Below, piece after piece: positions 53,766 to 60,895 of a stretch of DNA of 64,000 nucleotides (the first letter of the stretch is position 1; every line of letters starts with the position of its first letter). A program made the position numbers and the translations under genes. The notes below the pieces were generated by a model. That model was given only the letters and a program-made list of their open reading frames with translations, was not told the DNA's origin and did not search any database. The stretch comes from Bacteroidota bacterium (lineage in GTDB: Bacteria; Bacteroidota; Rhodothermia; Rhodothermales; UBA10348): contig JAJCYP010000054.1 in the NCBI GenBank assembly GCA_029262855.1, forward strand, positions 22,998 through 86,997. The letters run 5' to 3'.

Positions 53766-54769
53766 CGGATACCACAGCTCAGTTCGACCTCGCCGCCGTA
53801 AACGATCGCATCTCCACCGAGAGCGCGTTTGTAGATGATCTGCTTTCGGAAGTCGGCCGCGTGGTGGTCGGCCAGCGCTACATGATCGAGCGCCTCCTCA
53901 TCGGCCTGTTGGCCGATGGGCACGTGTTGCTCGAGGGCGTTCCCGGCCTCGCCAAGACCCTCACCGTCAGTTCCATGGCCGCGGCCATCGGGACTCGATT
54001 TCAGCGCATCCAGTTTACGCCGGATCTCCTGCCGGCTGACCTCCTGGGTACGCTGGTCTACAACCAGAAGGAGGCGAACTTCTTCATCAAGAAGGGCCCC
54101 ATCTTCGCCAACATCATTCTGGCCGACGAGATCAACCGTTCGCCCGCCAAGGTGCAGAGTGCCCTGCTCGAGGCCATGCAGGAGAGGCAGGTGACCATCG
54201 GGGAGAAGACCTTCCCGCTGGAGGCGCCATTCCTGGTGTTGGCGACCCAGAACCCCATCGAACAGGAGGGCACCTACCCGCTGCCCGAAGCGCAGGTGGA
54301 CCGGTTCATGATGAAGATCAAGATCGGCTACCCGACCAGGGACGAGGAGCTCGAGATCATGCGCCGCATGGCCCGGACCGGTGAGAAAGACACGATTCGG
54401 CCCGTGGTCACGCCCGAGCAGATCCTCTCGGCCCGGCAGGTTCTGAACGCGCTCTACATCGATGACCGCGTCGAGCAGTACATCGTGGACCTTGTCGTTG
54501 CATCCCGGGATCCCGGCAAGTACAAGATGGAGGAGCTCGCCAATCTCATCGAGTATGGCGCGTCACCCCGCGCTACCATCAACCTGAATCTTGCCGCCCG
54601 CGCGCACGCGTTTCTCAAGCATCGGGCCTATGTGACGCCCGAAGATGTCCGCTCCATTGCCATCGATGTGCTGAGGCATCGCGTGGCCGTGACCTACGAG
54701 GCCGAGGCCGAGGAGATTACCAGCGAGGACCTGGTTCAGCGTATACTTGATCACGTAGAAGTGCCCTAG
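53762..54769 (+). CDS. MoxR-family AAA+ ATPase
   Basis: A 335-residue MoxR-type AAA+ ATPase; relatives act as chaperones that insert cofactors or activate von Willebrand-A partner proteins. The TTG start at 53762 overlaps the upstream stop. Motifs: Walker A EGVPGLAKT, Walker B ILADEINRSP, sensor-1 LATQNPIEQEGTYPLPEAQV, and the C-terminal lid (ASPRATINLNLAARAHAF). No VWA-domain or DUF58 gene follows, which is unusual for this family; hprK follows instead. Confidence 0.92.
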   Translation: MTDTTAQFDLAAVNDRISTESAFVDDLLSEVGRVVVGQRYMIERLLIGLLADGHVLLEGVPGLAKTLTVSSMAAAIGTRFQRIQFTPDLLPADLLGTLVYNQKEANFFIKKGPIFANIILADEINRSPAKVQSALLEAMQERQVTIGEKTFPLEAPFLVLATQNPIEQEGTYPLPEAQVDRFMMKIKIGYPTRDEELEIMRRMARTGEKDTIRPVVTPEQILSARQVLNALYIDDRVEQYIVDLVVASRDPGKYKMEELANLIEYGASPRATINLNLAARAHAFLKHRAYVTPEDVRSIAIDVLRHRVAVTYEAEAEEITSEDLVQRILDHVEVP

Positions 54770-54793
54770 CAGACCGCGCCAGCGGACCCGTCC

Positions 54794-55810
54794 ATGCCGC
54801 GTAACAAGCCGTTCAAGAAAGACTCCATCACGGTAGACTTCCTCATCGAGCAGGTCGGGGCCATCGAGGGGATTGAAATTTCTCCCGTGAACGGCGCGTC
54901 GGGAGCGGAGCGGCTGGTCACGGAGTCCAATCTCCATCGGCCCGGCCTCGCCCTGGCTGGCTATCTGGAGTTGTTCACTTATCAGCGTGTCCAGATTCTC
55001 GGCAACACCGAGAATCAGTATCTGGCCAATCAGCGGCCCGAGGCGCGGAGGAAGGCGTTCGCGAACCTGCTGGGGTACCAAATACCCTGTCTCGTCCTGA
55101 CCGAGAGCAACGTCCTGGACGATGAGCTGGTTGAGCTGGCCACCAAGGCCGGCATTCCCATCTTTATGACCCCGCTCCCGAGCACCCACTTCATGGCGGT
55201 CCTCAGGGACTTCCTGAGTGACCAGTTCGCCTCACAGGTGTCCATGCACGGCGCCCTCGTGGACGTGTACGGAATCGGCCTGCTGATCATGGGCGCGGCC
55301 GGCATCGGGAAGAGCGAGGTGGCGCTCGACCTCGTGGAGCGCGGTCACCGTCTGGTGGCCGATGACGTGGTCATGGTCACCCGCAAGGAAGAGCGGGTAT
55401 TGATGGGTTCAGGGACCAACCTCGTTCAGCACTTCATGGAGGTGCGGGGCCTCGGACTCATTGACGTCCGGGCAATGTTCGGCGTGCGCGCCATTCGATT
55501 CCAGAAGCGCGTCGAGGTCGTGGTGAATCTGCACCCGTGGGATCCCGAGATCGAGTACACCCGACTCGGGATGATTGAGGACACGTTTGATCTGTTGGGC
55601 GTGCCGTTGCCGCTGGTGAAGTTGCCGATTACGCCGGGGAAGAATGTGACGGTGCTATGTGAGGTGATTGCTATGAATCATCTGCTGCAGCACTATGGGT
55701 ACGATTCGGCGGAGGTGTTTGCCGAGCGGCTGGCGACGCGGATTCGGGAGAAGACGGAGGGGGTCGAGCCGGGGCGGGGGGTGGAGTATTTTGAGCACGA
55801 TTATGAGTAG
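54794..55810 (+). CDS. hprK: HPr kinase/phosphorylase
   Basis: Bifunctional kinase/phosphorylase that modifies Ser46 of HPr or homologous regulators. The 338-residue protein has the N-terminal regulatory domain (SITVDFLIEQVGAIEGIEIS...) and the catalytic domain with P-loop IMGAAGIGKSEVALDL near 170. The family signature EVRGLGLIDVRAMFGVRAIR and the C-terminal LPITPGKNVTVLCEVIAMNH follow. All key residues look present. No HPr or PTS gene is in the window. From about 55580 to the end, codon choice shifts sharply to G- and T-ending codons although the protein remains conserved. Confidence 0.93.
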   Translation: MPRNKPFKKDSITVDFLIEQVGAIEGIEISPVNGASGAERLVTESNLHRPGLALAGYLELFTYQRVQILGNTENQYLANQRPEARRKAFANLLGYQIPCLVLTESNVLDDELVELATKAGIPIFMTPLPSTHFMAVLRDFLSDQFASQVSMHGALVDVYGIGLLIMGAAGIGKSEVALDLVERGHRLVADDVVMVTRKEERVLMGSGTNLVQHFMEVRGLGLIDVRAMFGVRAIRFQKRVEVVVNLHPWDPEIEYTRLGMIEDTFDLLGVPLPLVKLPITPGKNVTVLCEVIAMNHLLQHYGYDSAEVFAERLATRIREKTEGVEPGRGVEYFEHDYE

Positions 55811-55924
55811 GGGGTCCTGCGGGGACGTTTGGGGGAAGGAAAGGGCGTGGAATAGGCCGTTTTGGGCGCTTTTTGGCTGGTAGGCCGGTTTGGTCGTTCC
55901 GGTGGAGTTCGGCAAAAAGGCGCG

Positions 55925-55947
55925 ATTTGTTTGTGCATTTGTTTGTG
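55925..55947 (+). repeat. Two-copy ATTTGTTTGTG direct repeat upstream of the integrase
   Basis: ATTTGTTTGTG occurs at 55925-55935 and 55937-55947, a single base apart and about 24 bases before the integrase ATG. It could be part of the integrase promoter or an arm-type binding site. The rest of the gap 55811-55971 is a remarkably G/T-rich stretch with no other recognisable feature. Confidence 0.5.
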
Positions 55948-55971
55948 TGTTTCTTGAAGTGAGGCACGCAC

Positions 55972-57222
55972 ATGGAATCACGACTCACTCCCGTCATCAA
56001 GACAGCCCGCGTCGCAAAGAGCGGTCTGTATCCCATCTACCTTCGGTTTACCGTTAACCGGCAGGCGGCGTACAGCCGATTGCCGGGCCTTGGAACTCAG
56101 AAGGAGCACTGGTCCGCAAAGCGGCACCGTGTGACATCGAGGCATCCCGACGCCGACCTCGTCAACGACGAGATCGAGAAGGCCCTCGAGCGTGCCAGGC
56201 GCATCCGCCGCGAGCTTCGCCAGACCAACCCCGAGTATTCGGCCAGGGATCTCAAGCACCGCTTCGAGGGTCGGCCGGAGGCGGCCGCGGGAGACTTCTT
56301 CGCTTTCGCTGACACGTGGCTTCGCGGAAAGCGGTTAGCGGCGGACAATCCGAATGCCCGCGGTTCCTACGACTACTGGTATGTCGCGCAGTCTGTAATC
56401 AGACGATTTCGAGAGTTCGCTGGCGTGCCGCTTCCGTGGGCCGACTTCACCCGAGGCACCCTGCAGGATTGGGATCGCGACATGATTCTGATGGGCAACA
56501 CCGGAGCGACCCGTCGGAGCAAGTTCGCCGTGCTTGCGAACGTGGTTCAGACGGCGGTTAAGGCCGGGAAGATCTCTCGCGCGGATGATCCCTTTGATCT
56601 GTTTGCCCTGCCGCGGGCTGAGAAGCCCCGGAAGGTGAAGTTGCCGAAGGAGATGGTGGCCAAGATGGCCGAGCTGGAGTTGGAGCCGGGGCAGGACGAG
56701 GACTTTGCGCGGGACCTCTATGTGTTTTCCTTCCTTATGAGGGGTCCGCGCGTCGGGGACGTGCTGGCGCTGCGGTGGGGGGACCTTGTGGACGGGCGCT
56801 GGAAGTTTGTTACCAGCAAGTCGGGGAAGGCGCTGTCGATTCCTATTGTGCGGCCGGCGCAGGGGATCCTGGACCGGTACGGGCCGCCAGGGGAGCCTGA
56901 TCAGTACGTGTTTCCGCGAATGCGCGGGAAGGGTATCCAGGTAGAGACCGTCAAGCGCGCCGTTCGGAATGAGAACGGGCGGGCGAACAAGGCGATCAAG
57001 CGCGTGGCGAAAGCGGCGGGGTCACCGGAGTGGCGGCGGGTTACGATTCACACGGCGCGGCATTCCTGGGCGTTTATGGCCTACAAGGCGGGGGTTAGTG
57101 TGGAGATTATTCGGCAGAGTCTGGGGCATTCGCGGATTAGTACCACGATGCAGTATTTGGATGATTTGGACGATGAGGCGGTTGACGAGCGGGTGGATTG
57201 GTTGGTGGCGGATTGGGGGTAG
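55972..57222 (+). CDS. Tyrosine-type site-specific recombinase (integrase)
   Basis: A 416-residue integrase of the Bacteroidota tyrosine-recombinase type. An N-terminal arm-binding domain (YPIYLRFTVNRQAAYSRLPG) and a SAM-like core-binding domain (DFFAFADTWLRGKRLAADNP) precede the catalytic domain. The catalytic set is intact: Arg in LMRGPRVGDVLALRWGDL, the HTARHSWAFMAYKAGV box (His and Arg), LGHSRISTTMQYLDD with the GH pair and nucleophile Tyr. It should be active. Its 3' end abuts the IS21 element (istB is antisense to its last codons), and codon usage turns G/T-rich after about 56630. It suggests that an integrated element begins near here. Confidence 0.92.
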   Translation: MESRLTPVIKTARVAKSGLYPIYLRFTVNRQAAYSRLPGLGTQKEHWSAKRHRVTSRHPDADLVNDEIEKALERARRIRRELRQTNPEYSARDLKHRFEGRPEAAAGDFFAFADTWLRGKRLAADNPNARGSYDYWYVAQSVIRRFREFAGVPLPWADFTRGTLQDWDRDMILMGNTGATRRSKFAVLANVVQTAVKAGKISRADDPFDLFALPRAEKPRKVKLPKEMVAKMAELELEPGQDEDFARDLYVFSFLMRGPRVGDVLALRWGDLVDGRWKFVTSKSGKALSIPIVRPAQGILDRYGPPGEPDQYVFPRMRGKGIQVETVKRAVRNENGRANKAIKRVAKAAGSPEWRRVTIHTARHSWAFMAYKAGVSVEIIRQSLGHSRISTTMQYLDDLDDEAVDERVDWLVADWG

Positions 57223-58019
57223 GGTCGGACCAATCTTCTTGCCGATGCTCGAGTCGGGTACCCACCCTTCGGGGTGATCGTTTGATCGGTTTGGGAATGA
57301 TGCCGCATCCGGTAGGAGCGGCCGTTGATAGTGATGATCTCGGCGTGGTGGAGCAATCGGTCGAGCATGGCGGCAGCCAGGACATCGTCTCCGAGTAGTT
57401 CACCCCAGTCGGTAAAGTTCAGATTGCTGGTCACGATGATGGACCCGCGCTCGTAGCGGGCTGTGACCAGATCAAAGAGACTCCGGGCGTGGTCGGGACT
57501 CAGCTTGGTGTAGCCAATCTCGTCGATGATCAGTAGCTCGGGCTCCAGATAGGCACGCAGCGTCTTGGCGTCTCGGTTGCCGATCTGGCCCAAGTCTCCG
57601 ACCAACGTCCGGAGGGTGGTGAACCGGGCGCGGTGCCCAGTCTCGATGGCAGTCAGCGCGAGGGCGCAGGCCAGATGAGTCTTACCCACGCCCGGCGGGC
57701 CCAGCAGGATGACATTGGTGGCAGACTTCAGGTACGAACCGCCGGCCAGCTCTCGAACTTGGCGTTCCGATATCGAAGGCTGGAAGCTAAAGTCGAAGTT
57801 CTCCAGGCGTCCCTGCATGGGGAGCCTGGACGTGCGCATCCGGCGCACGAGTGCCCGGTCCTCTCGCCCTGCGAGTTCTGCCTTCAGGATGTTGGCGAGG
57901 AAAGCCTCGTAGGAGAGTTTCTGCAAACGGGCCGCCTCCAAGAGGTCCGGCAACTCGCTGACAAGCTGTCCCAGGCGGAGGCGTCGAAGGAGGTCCTCCA
58001 TCGCGAGTGACTTGGTCAT
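57081..58019 (-). CDS. istB: IS21-family helper ATPase IstB
   Basis: AAA+ ATPase that assists the IstA transposase. From ATG 58019 (MTKSLAMEDLLRRLRLGQLV) it has the IstB N-terminal domain, P-loop ILLGPPGVGKTHLACALAL near 104, Walker B LLIIDEIGYTKL, and IVTSNLNFTDWGELLGDDVL. The normal C-terminus INGRSYRMRHHSQTDQ ends near residue 250-262. The frame then runs on into the antisense strand of the integrase (from about 57222), giving a 312-residue read-through with a non-homologous tail. This implies loss or change of the normal stop. It overlaps istA by ATGA. Confidence 0.9.
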   Translation of the reverse strand: MTKSLAMEDLLRRLRLGQLVSELPDLLEAARLQKLSYEAFLANILKAELAGREDRALVRRMRTSRLPMQGRLENFDFSFQPSISERQVRELAGGSYLKSATNVILLGPPGVGKTHLACALALTAIETGHRARFTTLRTLVGDLGQIGNRDAKTLRAYLEPELLIIDEIGYTKLSPDHARSLFDLVTARYERGSIIVTSNLNFTDWGELLGDDVLAAAMLDRLLHHAEIITINGRSYRMRHHSQTDQTITPKGGYPTRASARRLVRPYPQSATNQSTRSSTASSSKSSKYCIVVLIRECPRLCRIISTLTPAL

Positions 58020-59248
58020 GCCGCCACCTCCGAGGAGAATATCCTGTCATACTCTTCCAGAGGCCGCTGTGGGGTCTCGGTGGCCGCCACCTGATATGCT
58101 AGCGGCGCTGGGGTCGTCTGGGCCTCCAGGGCACTTGGCACCGTCGAGAACTGATCAGGATGCCAGACTGTGCTCCCCGACTTGGGACGCACTTGGTGTG
58201 TGGTCAGCACTTGGCCTTGGTACCAGACGGCAAGTGCTCCGTCCCGGCAACTGACATCAACCGTCAGGCCGACCACTAAGGGGTCTGACGGAAGACCGTA
58301 GAGGACGCCGTCGAACGACACGAACCCGTCCCAGGTCACGACACGCTGCTCGGTGCGGTAACGCTCCCAAGGATAGCCCTCGGGAAGCGGCCTGAGGCAC
58401 TCGCTCGCCAGCAGGTCCACGGGGCGCGCATGCGTTGTCCTGTGTACGCGGTGATTGCGGTTGTCGCACCAGGTTCGCGCCTGGACGTTCAGGTCGGCCA
58501 GATCCTCAAAGCGGACACCCGGCCAAAAGCTCGTGTTCAGGATCCCGATGGACCGCTCGACTTTACCCTTGGTCTGCGGTGTTCGAGGGCGACAGACTCG
58601 CGGGGCCACGGCAATGGAGGCCAAGAAGTCGGCGTACCGCGGGTTCCAACGGAGGGCACCATCCTCCACACCGAGCAGTACGCTCTTCATACGGTCGGCG
58701 AGAATAGCCTCCGGCAAACCGCCGAAGTACTCGAGCGAGTCCGTCAGCGCCCGAAGCATGGAGGCCGTGTCACACCGCTTGAAGAAGACCACGAACCGCA
58801 TCCGGGAGTGGCTCAGGATTGCGGTGAACCCATAGACGCGGCGCCGGACAGGGCCTTCCATGTAGTTGAAGGTGCCCCAGTCGATCTGCATCTGGTACCC
58901 GGGCGGCGTCTCGTAGCGTCGAACGGCCTTTTTGCCGCCCTGTGGTGGCCTGAGCGGGCGGACGAAGTTCTTGATCACCGTCACGCAGCCGTCATACCCC
59001 AGTGGCACAAGCCGCTCGTAGATCGTCTGACAGTTGAAGAGGCCGTCCTCCTTGGCCCACCTGGTGACCGTCTCCTTGAAGGGATCGAGCTTTGAGCCCC
59101 GCTTCGGCCAGGTCGCCTCCAGCGACGCCCCTCGAAGAAACTTTCGGACGGTGTTGCGGGACAGGCCAAGCTCCTTGCTGATCCTTCTAATGGAATGGCC
59201 AGCGGCGGCCAACTCTCGAATCTTGTTCACGGTTCGACTCCTGAGCAT
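58016..59248 (-). CDS. istA: IS21-family transposase IstA
   Basis: DDE transposase of 410 residues. An N-terminal helix-turn-helix (IRRISKELGLSRNTVRKFL) lies at about 19-40. The catalytic core contains MQIDWGTFNY (first Asp), ILADRMKSVLLG (second Asp) and TKGKVERSIGILNTSFWP (Glu). A beta-barrel C-terminal domain follows (SFDGVLYGLPSDPLVVGLTV). It looks intact, so the element could be active provided both ends work. It overlaps istB by 4 bases, the normal arrangement for this family. Confidence 0.95.
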   Translation of the reverse strand: MLRSRTVNKIRELAAAGHSIRRISKELGLSRNTVRKFLRGASLEATWPKRGSKLDPFKETVTRWAKEDGLFNCQTIYERLVPLGYDGCVTVIKNFVRPLRPPQGGKKAVRRYETPPGYQMQIDWGTFNYMEGPVRRRVYGFTAILSHSRMRFVVFFKRCDTASMLRALTDSLEYFGGLPEAILADRMKSVLLGVEDGALRWNPRYADFLASIAVAPRVCRPRTPQTKGKVERSIGILNTSFWPGVRFEDLADLNVQARTWCDNRNHRVHRTTHARPVDLLASECLRPLPEGYPWERYRTEQRVVTWDGFVSFDGVLYGLPSDPLVVGLTVDVSCRDGALAVWYQGQVLTTHQVRPKSGSTVWHPDQFSTVPSALEAQTTPAPLAYQVAATETPQRPLEEYDRIFSSEVAA

Positions 59249-59294
59249 CGGCCTTGCTGACTGGTTGATCCAGACTAGCGAAAGCCACCGTCAG

Positions 59295-59348
59295 GGTGGG
59301 TCACTTTTAACCTGCCGATGGTGGGTCAAAATTAGGCTGCCGTTGACA
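59295..59348 (-). repeat. IS21 right end with two GGTGGGTCA subterminal repeats
   Basis: GGTGGGTCA occurs at 59295-59303 and 59320-59328, then the terminal ...GTTGACA at 59348. This arrangement of repeated transposase sites at the end is typical of IS21. The copies differ in flank (ACTTTT and AAATTA follow). Confidence 0.8.
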
Positions 59349-59422
59349 TTTGGGAAGCATAGCAGGCCCGCACGCCATGCCACCGGGACCTGCTAGCAAG
59401 TAAAAACTATCGATTCGCCTCA

Positions 59423-59452
59423 TTGACACGAGCCCCGTCTCAGACGTATAAC
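59423..59452 (+). promoter_or_regulatory. Sigma70-like promoter for the accessory cassette
   Basis: TTGACA (59423-59428), 18 bases, TATAAC (59447-59452). This is close to the E. coli sigma70 consensus and unlike the TAnnTTTG type used elsewhere in the window. It lies about 90 bases before the first cassette ATG. The region 59349-59542 otherwise has no recognisable gene. Confidence 0.55.
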
Positions 59453-59542
59453 CAATATGGGATAGGGAGCGCGTACCGCCGGAAATGCTCCTGTGTGTCC
59501 CCGTGCTGAAACGCGATTTACCTGAAATTCTCCACCGGCCTG

Positions 59543-60895
59543 ATGAAAACGCCGTCTCGGACCCAATTTTGCTTCCATTGTCCAACGCTGTGGCGTACGA
59601 CGTTGGGCCAGGTCTTCAGGAAGGCCGGCCTCGCGAAAGTCAGATCGGCCGACCCGAAGACTGCCCTTTACGAAAATGGCGAGTTCTCTTTTGCTCTAAA
59701 GAAATTGGACGTTGCAGAAACGGGGATAATCGATACCGGGCTTCATACGGTGCGTGAGCAGGATGGGCTCGGCAGTCCCATACTCGTGCTCCCCATCGGT
59801 CACTACGTACTTAACCACAAAGAGTTCGACCTGGAACTCCTAGGACCGGCCTTCGGCACTAGGAACGATATCTACCTAGTCCGCCCGCGTAACCGACGCC
59901 CCATTGGCTGGAATGGCCAACTCAATATTGCTGTTAAGGAGTATGAACTGACAACCTCCAATGCCCTGAGAATTGCGATCTTGCATGCGTCCATGGATCT
60001 TTGCGTGGAGGACGGAGACTGGTGGCTCAACACGTTGGACCAGACTGAGGGGGCGGCGTCGAAGACCAAAGGCCAGGATCGTTCGAGCAATGGATCCCGC
60101 TTCTTGATGAAGAGCAATTTCGTTTCGGCAGGGAAGCCTCACGACCGTTTGGCGCACCTCACGGACGCTGGCATCTGTCACGTTGGCCTGTTTCTGGGAC
60201 ACGAGCTAATCGAACTTGAGGGGCGGTCGAAGTCGGCCAAATTTGACGCCGTGGACGTGTTCAACATCAACCAGGTGCTCAATGCGATCTATGATTCGGT
60301 GGTTTTTCCTCGGGCTGTGTTCGCTGGCTTCACGCCGAAGACCGTTGAAGAGGGGAAGTCGCTTGGAGTCGCAATGGAACTGGTGAACTCCGGCGTGCAG
60401 AGGTTTCAGGATTCGCTGCGCCGCGACTGGCGTTGGTCCCGGTCCATCGTGCCTCTTCACACTGGATCAGCAACGCAGTCGTCTGATTGGGGCGCGCTTC
60501 GGCAATTCTCGGTGGACATGGTGGCAAAGCATGTCAAAGCGCATCGAGAGCAAACGGTGGGTGCCGACCAAGCCAAAATTCGGGAGGTCAGAAAATCCGA
60601 AATACTGGACTTCGCCAATTTCGCCTTTAGACGTCAGGTCAATTGGCTACCGAACGCCACTTCGATTTTGAACACTGCATTGGCCTGCCATGGAGCCATC
60701 CTAGGGACTCCTGATGAATTCAAGGCCTGTTGTAAAAGGGCATTCTCCGCCATGGTTGACGGAGGCTTCGCAACATACCCCACCCAGCGGGAGCTACTCG
60801 ACGATCTGTCGAAGAACGGGCAGACACAGGCGCTAAAGGCGGGGGTCCGGGAAGTCTATACGCGGTTTGAAGACATGTTTTCCAAAAGGACATGA
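59543..60895 (+). CDS. 450-residue cytoplasmic protein of unknown family
   Basis: I do not recognise a family. The protein has no signal peptide or membrane helix. Its N-terminus contains a Cys-rich segment (FCFHCPTLWRTTLGQVFRKA) that could bind metal or be an artefact of the start choice. The middle is alpha/beta-looking (SPILVLPIGHYVLNHKEFDL, DGDWWLNTLDQTEGAASK). A region near 200-240 (DRLAHLTDAGICHVGLFLGH) and the Trp/Phe-rich C-terminal half (AFRRQVNWLPNATSILNTAL) look globular. The gene ends 3 bases into the next ORF (ATGA overlap), so it is co-translated with the membrane-tethered binding protein. Composition is less GC-rich than the chromosome. A role linked to the transporter (sensor or modifying enzyme) is only inferred. 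Confidence 0.7.
   Translation: MKTPSRTQFCFHCPTLWRTTLGQVFRKAGLAKVRSADPKTALYENGEFSFALKKLDVAETGIIDTGLHTVREQDGLGSPILVLPIGHYVLNHKEFDLELLGPAFGTRNDIYLVRPRNRRPIGWNGQLNIAVKEYELTTSNALRIAILHASMDLCVEDGDWWLNTLDQTEGAASKTKGQDRSSNGSRFLMKSNFVSAGKPHDRLAHLTDAGICHVGLFLGHELIELEGRSKSAKFDAVDVFNINQVLNAIYDSVVFPRAVFAGFTPKTVEEGKSLGVAMELVNSGVQRFQDSLRRDWRWSRSIVPLHTGSATQSSDWGALRQFSVDMVAKHVKAHREQTVGADQAKIREVRKSEILDFANFAFRRQVNWLPNATSILNTALACHGAILGTPDEFKACCKRAFSAMVDGGFATYPTQRELLDDLSKNGQTQALKAGVREVYTRFEDMFSKRT

Larger units (their letters stand above)
57223..59348 (-). mobile_element. IS21-family insertion sequence, left end degenerate
   Basis: Two-gene IS21 element (istA-istB, minus strand). The right end is clear: it terminates in ...CCGTTGACA at 59348, preceded by two GGTGGGTCA repeats 25 bp apart. 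The left end near 57223-57270 carries only a partial copy of the inner repeat (GTACCCACCCT, 57258-57268) and no terminal TGT I can identify. The left boundary given is therefore approximate, and I could not confirm a target duplication. It sits directly 3' of the integrase gene. Confidence 0.8.

Noticed and set aside
57290..59356. 8-mer TTTGGGAA at 57290-57297 and again at 59349-59356, directly after the IS21 right end, as a target-site duplication
   Set aside because: The left copy lies within istB codons (HHSQT region), and the subterminal repeat at 57258-57268 is outside it, so the IS left end must be further left. Probably coincidence, though its position at the right end is striking.
59485..59757. 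90-codon frame overlapping the start of the 450-aa cassette protein
   Set aside because: Short, no features, and ends inside the longer gene; kept only as a caution about the start.
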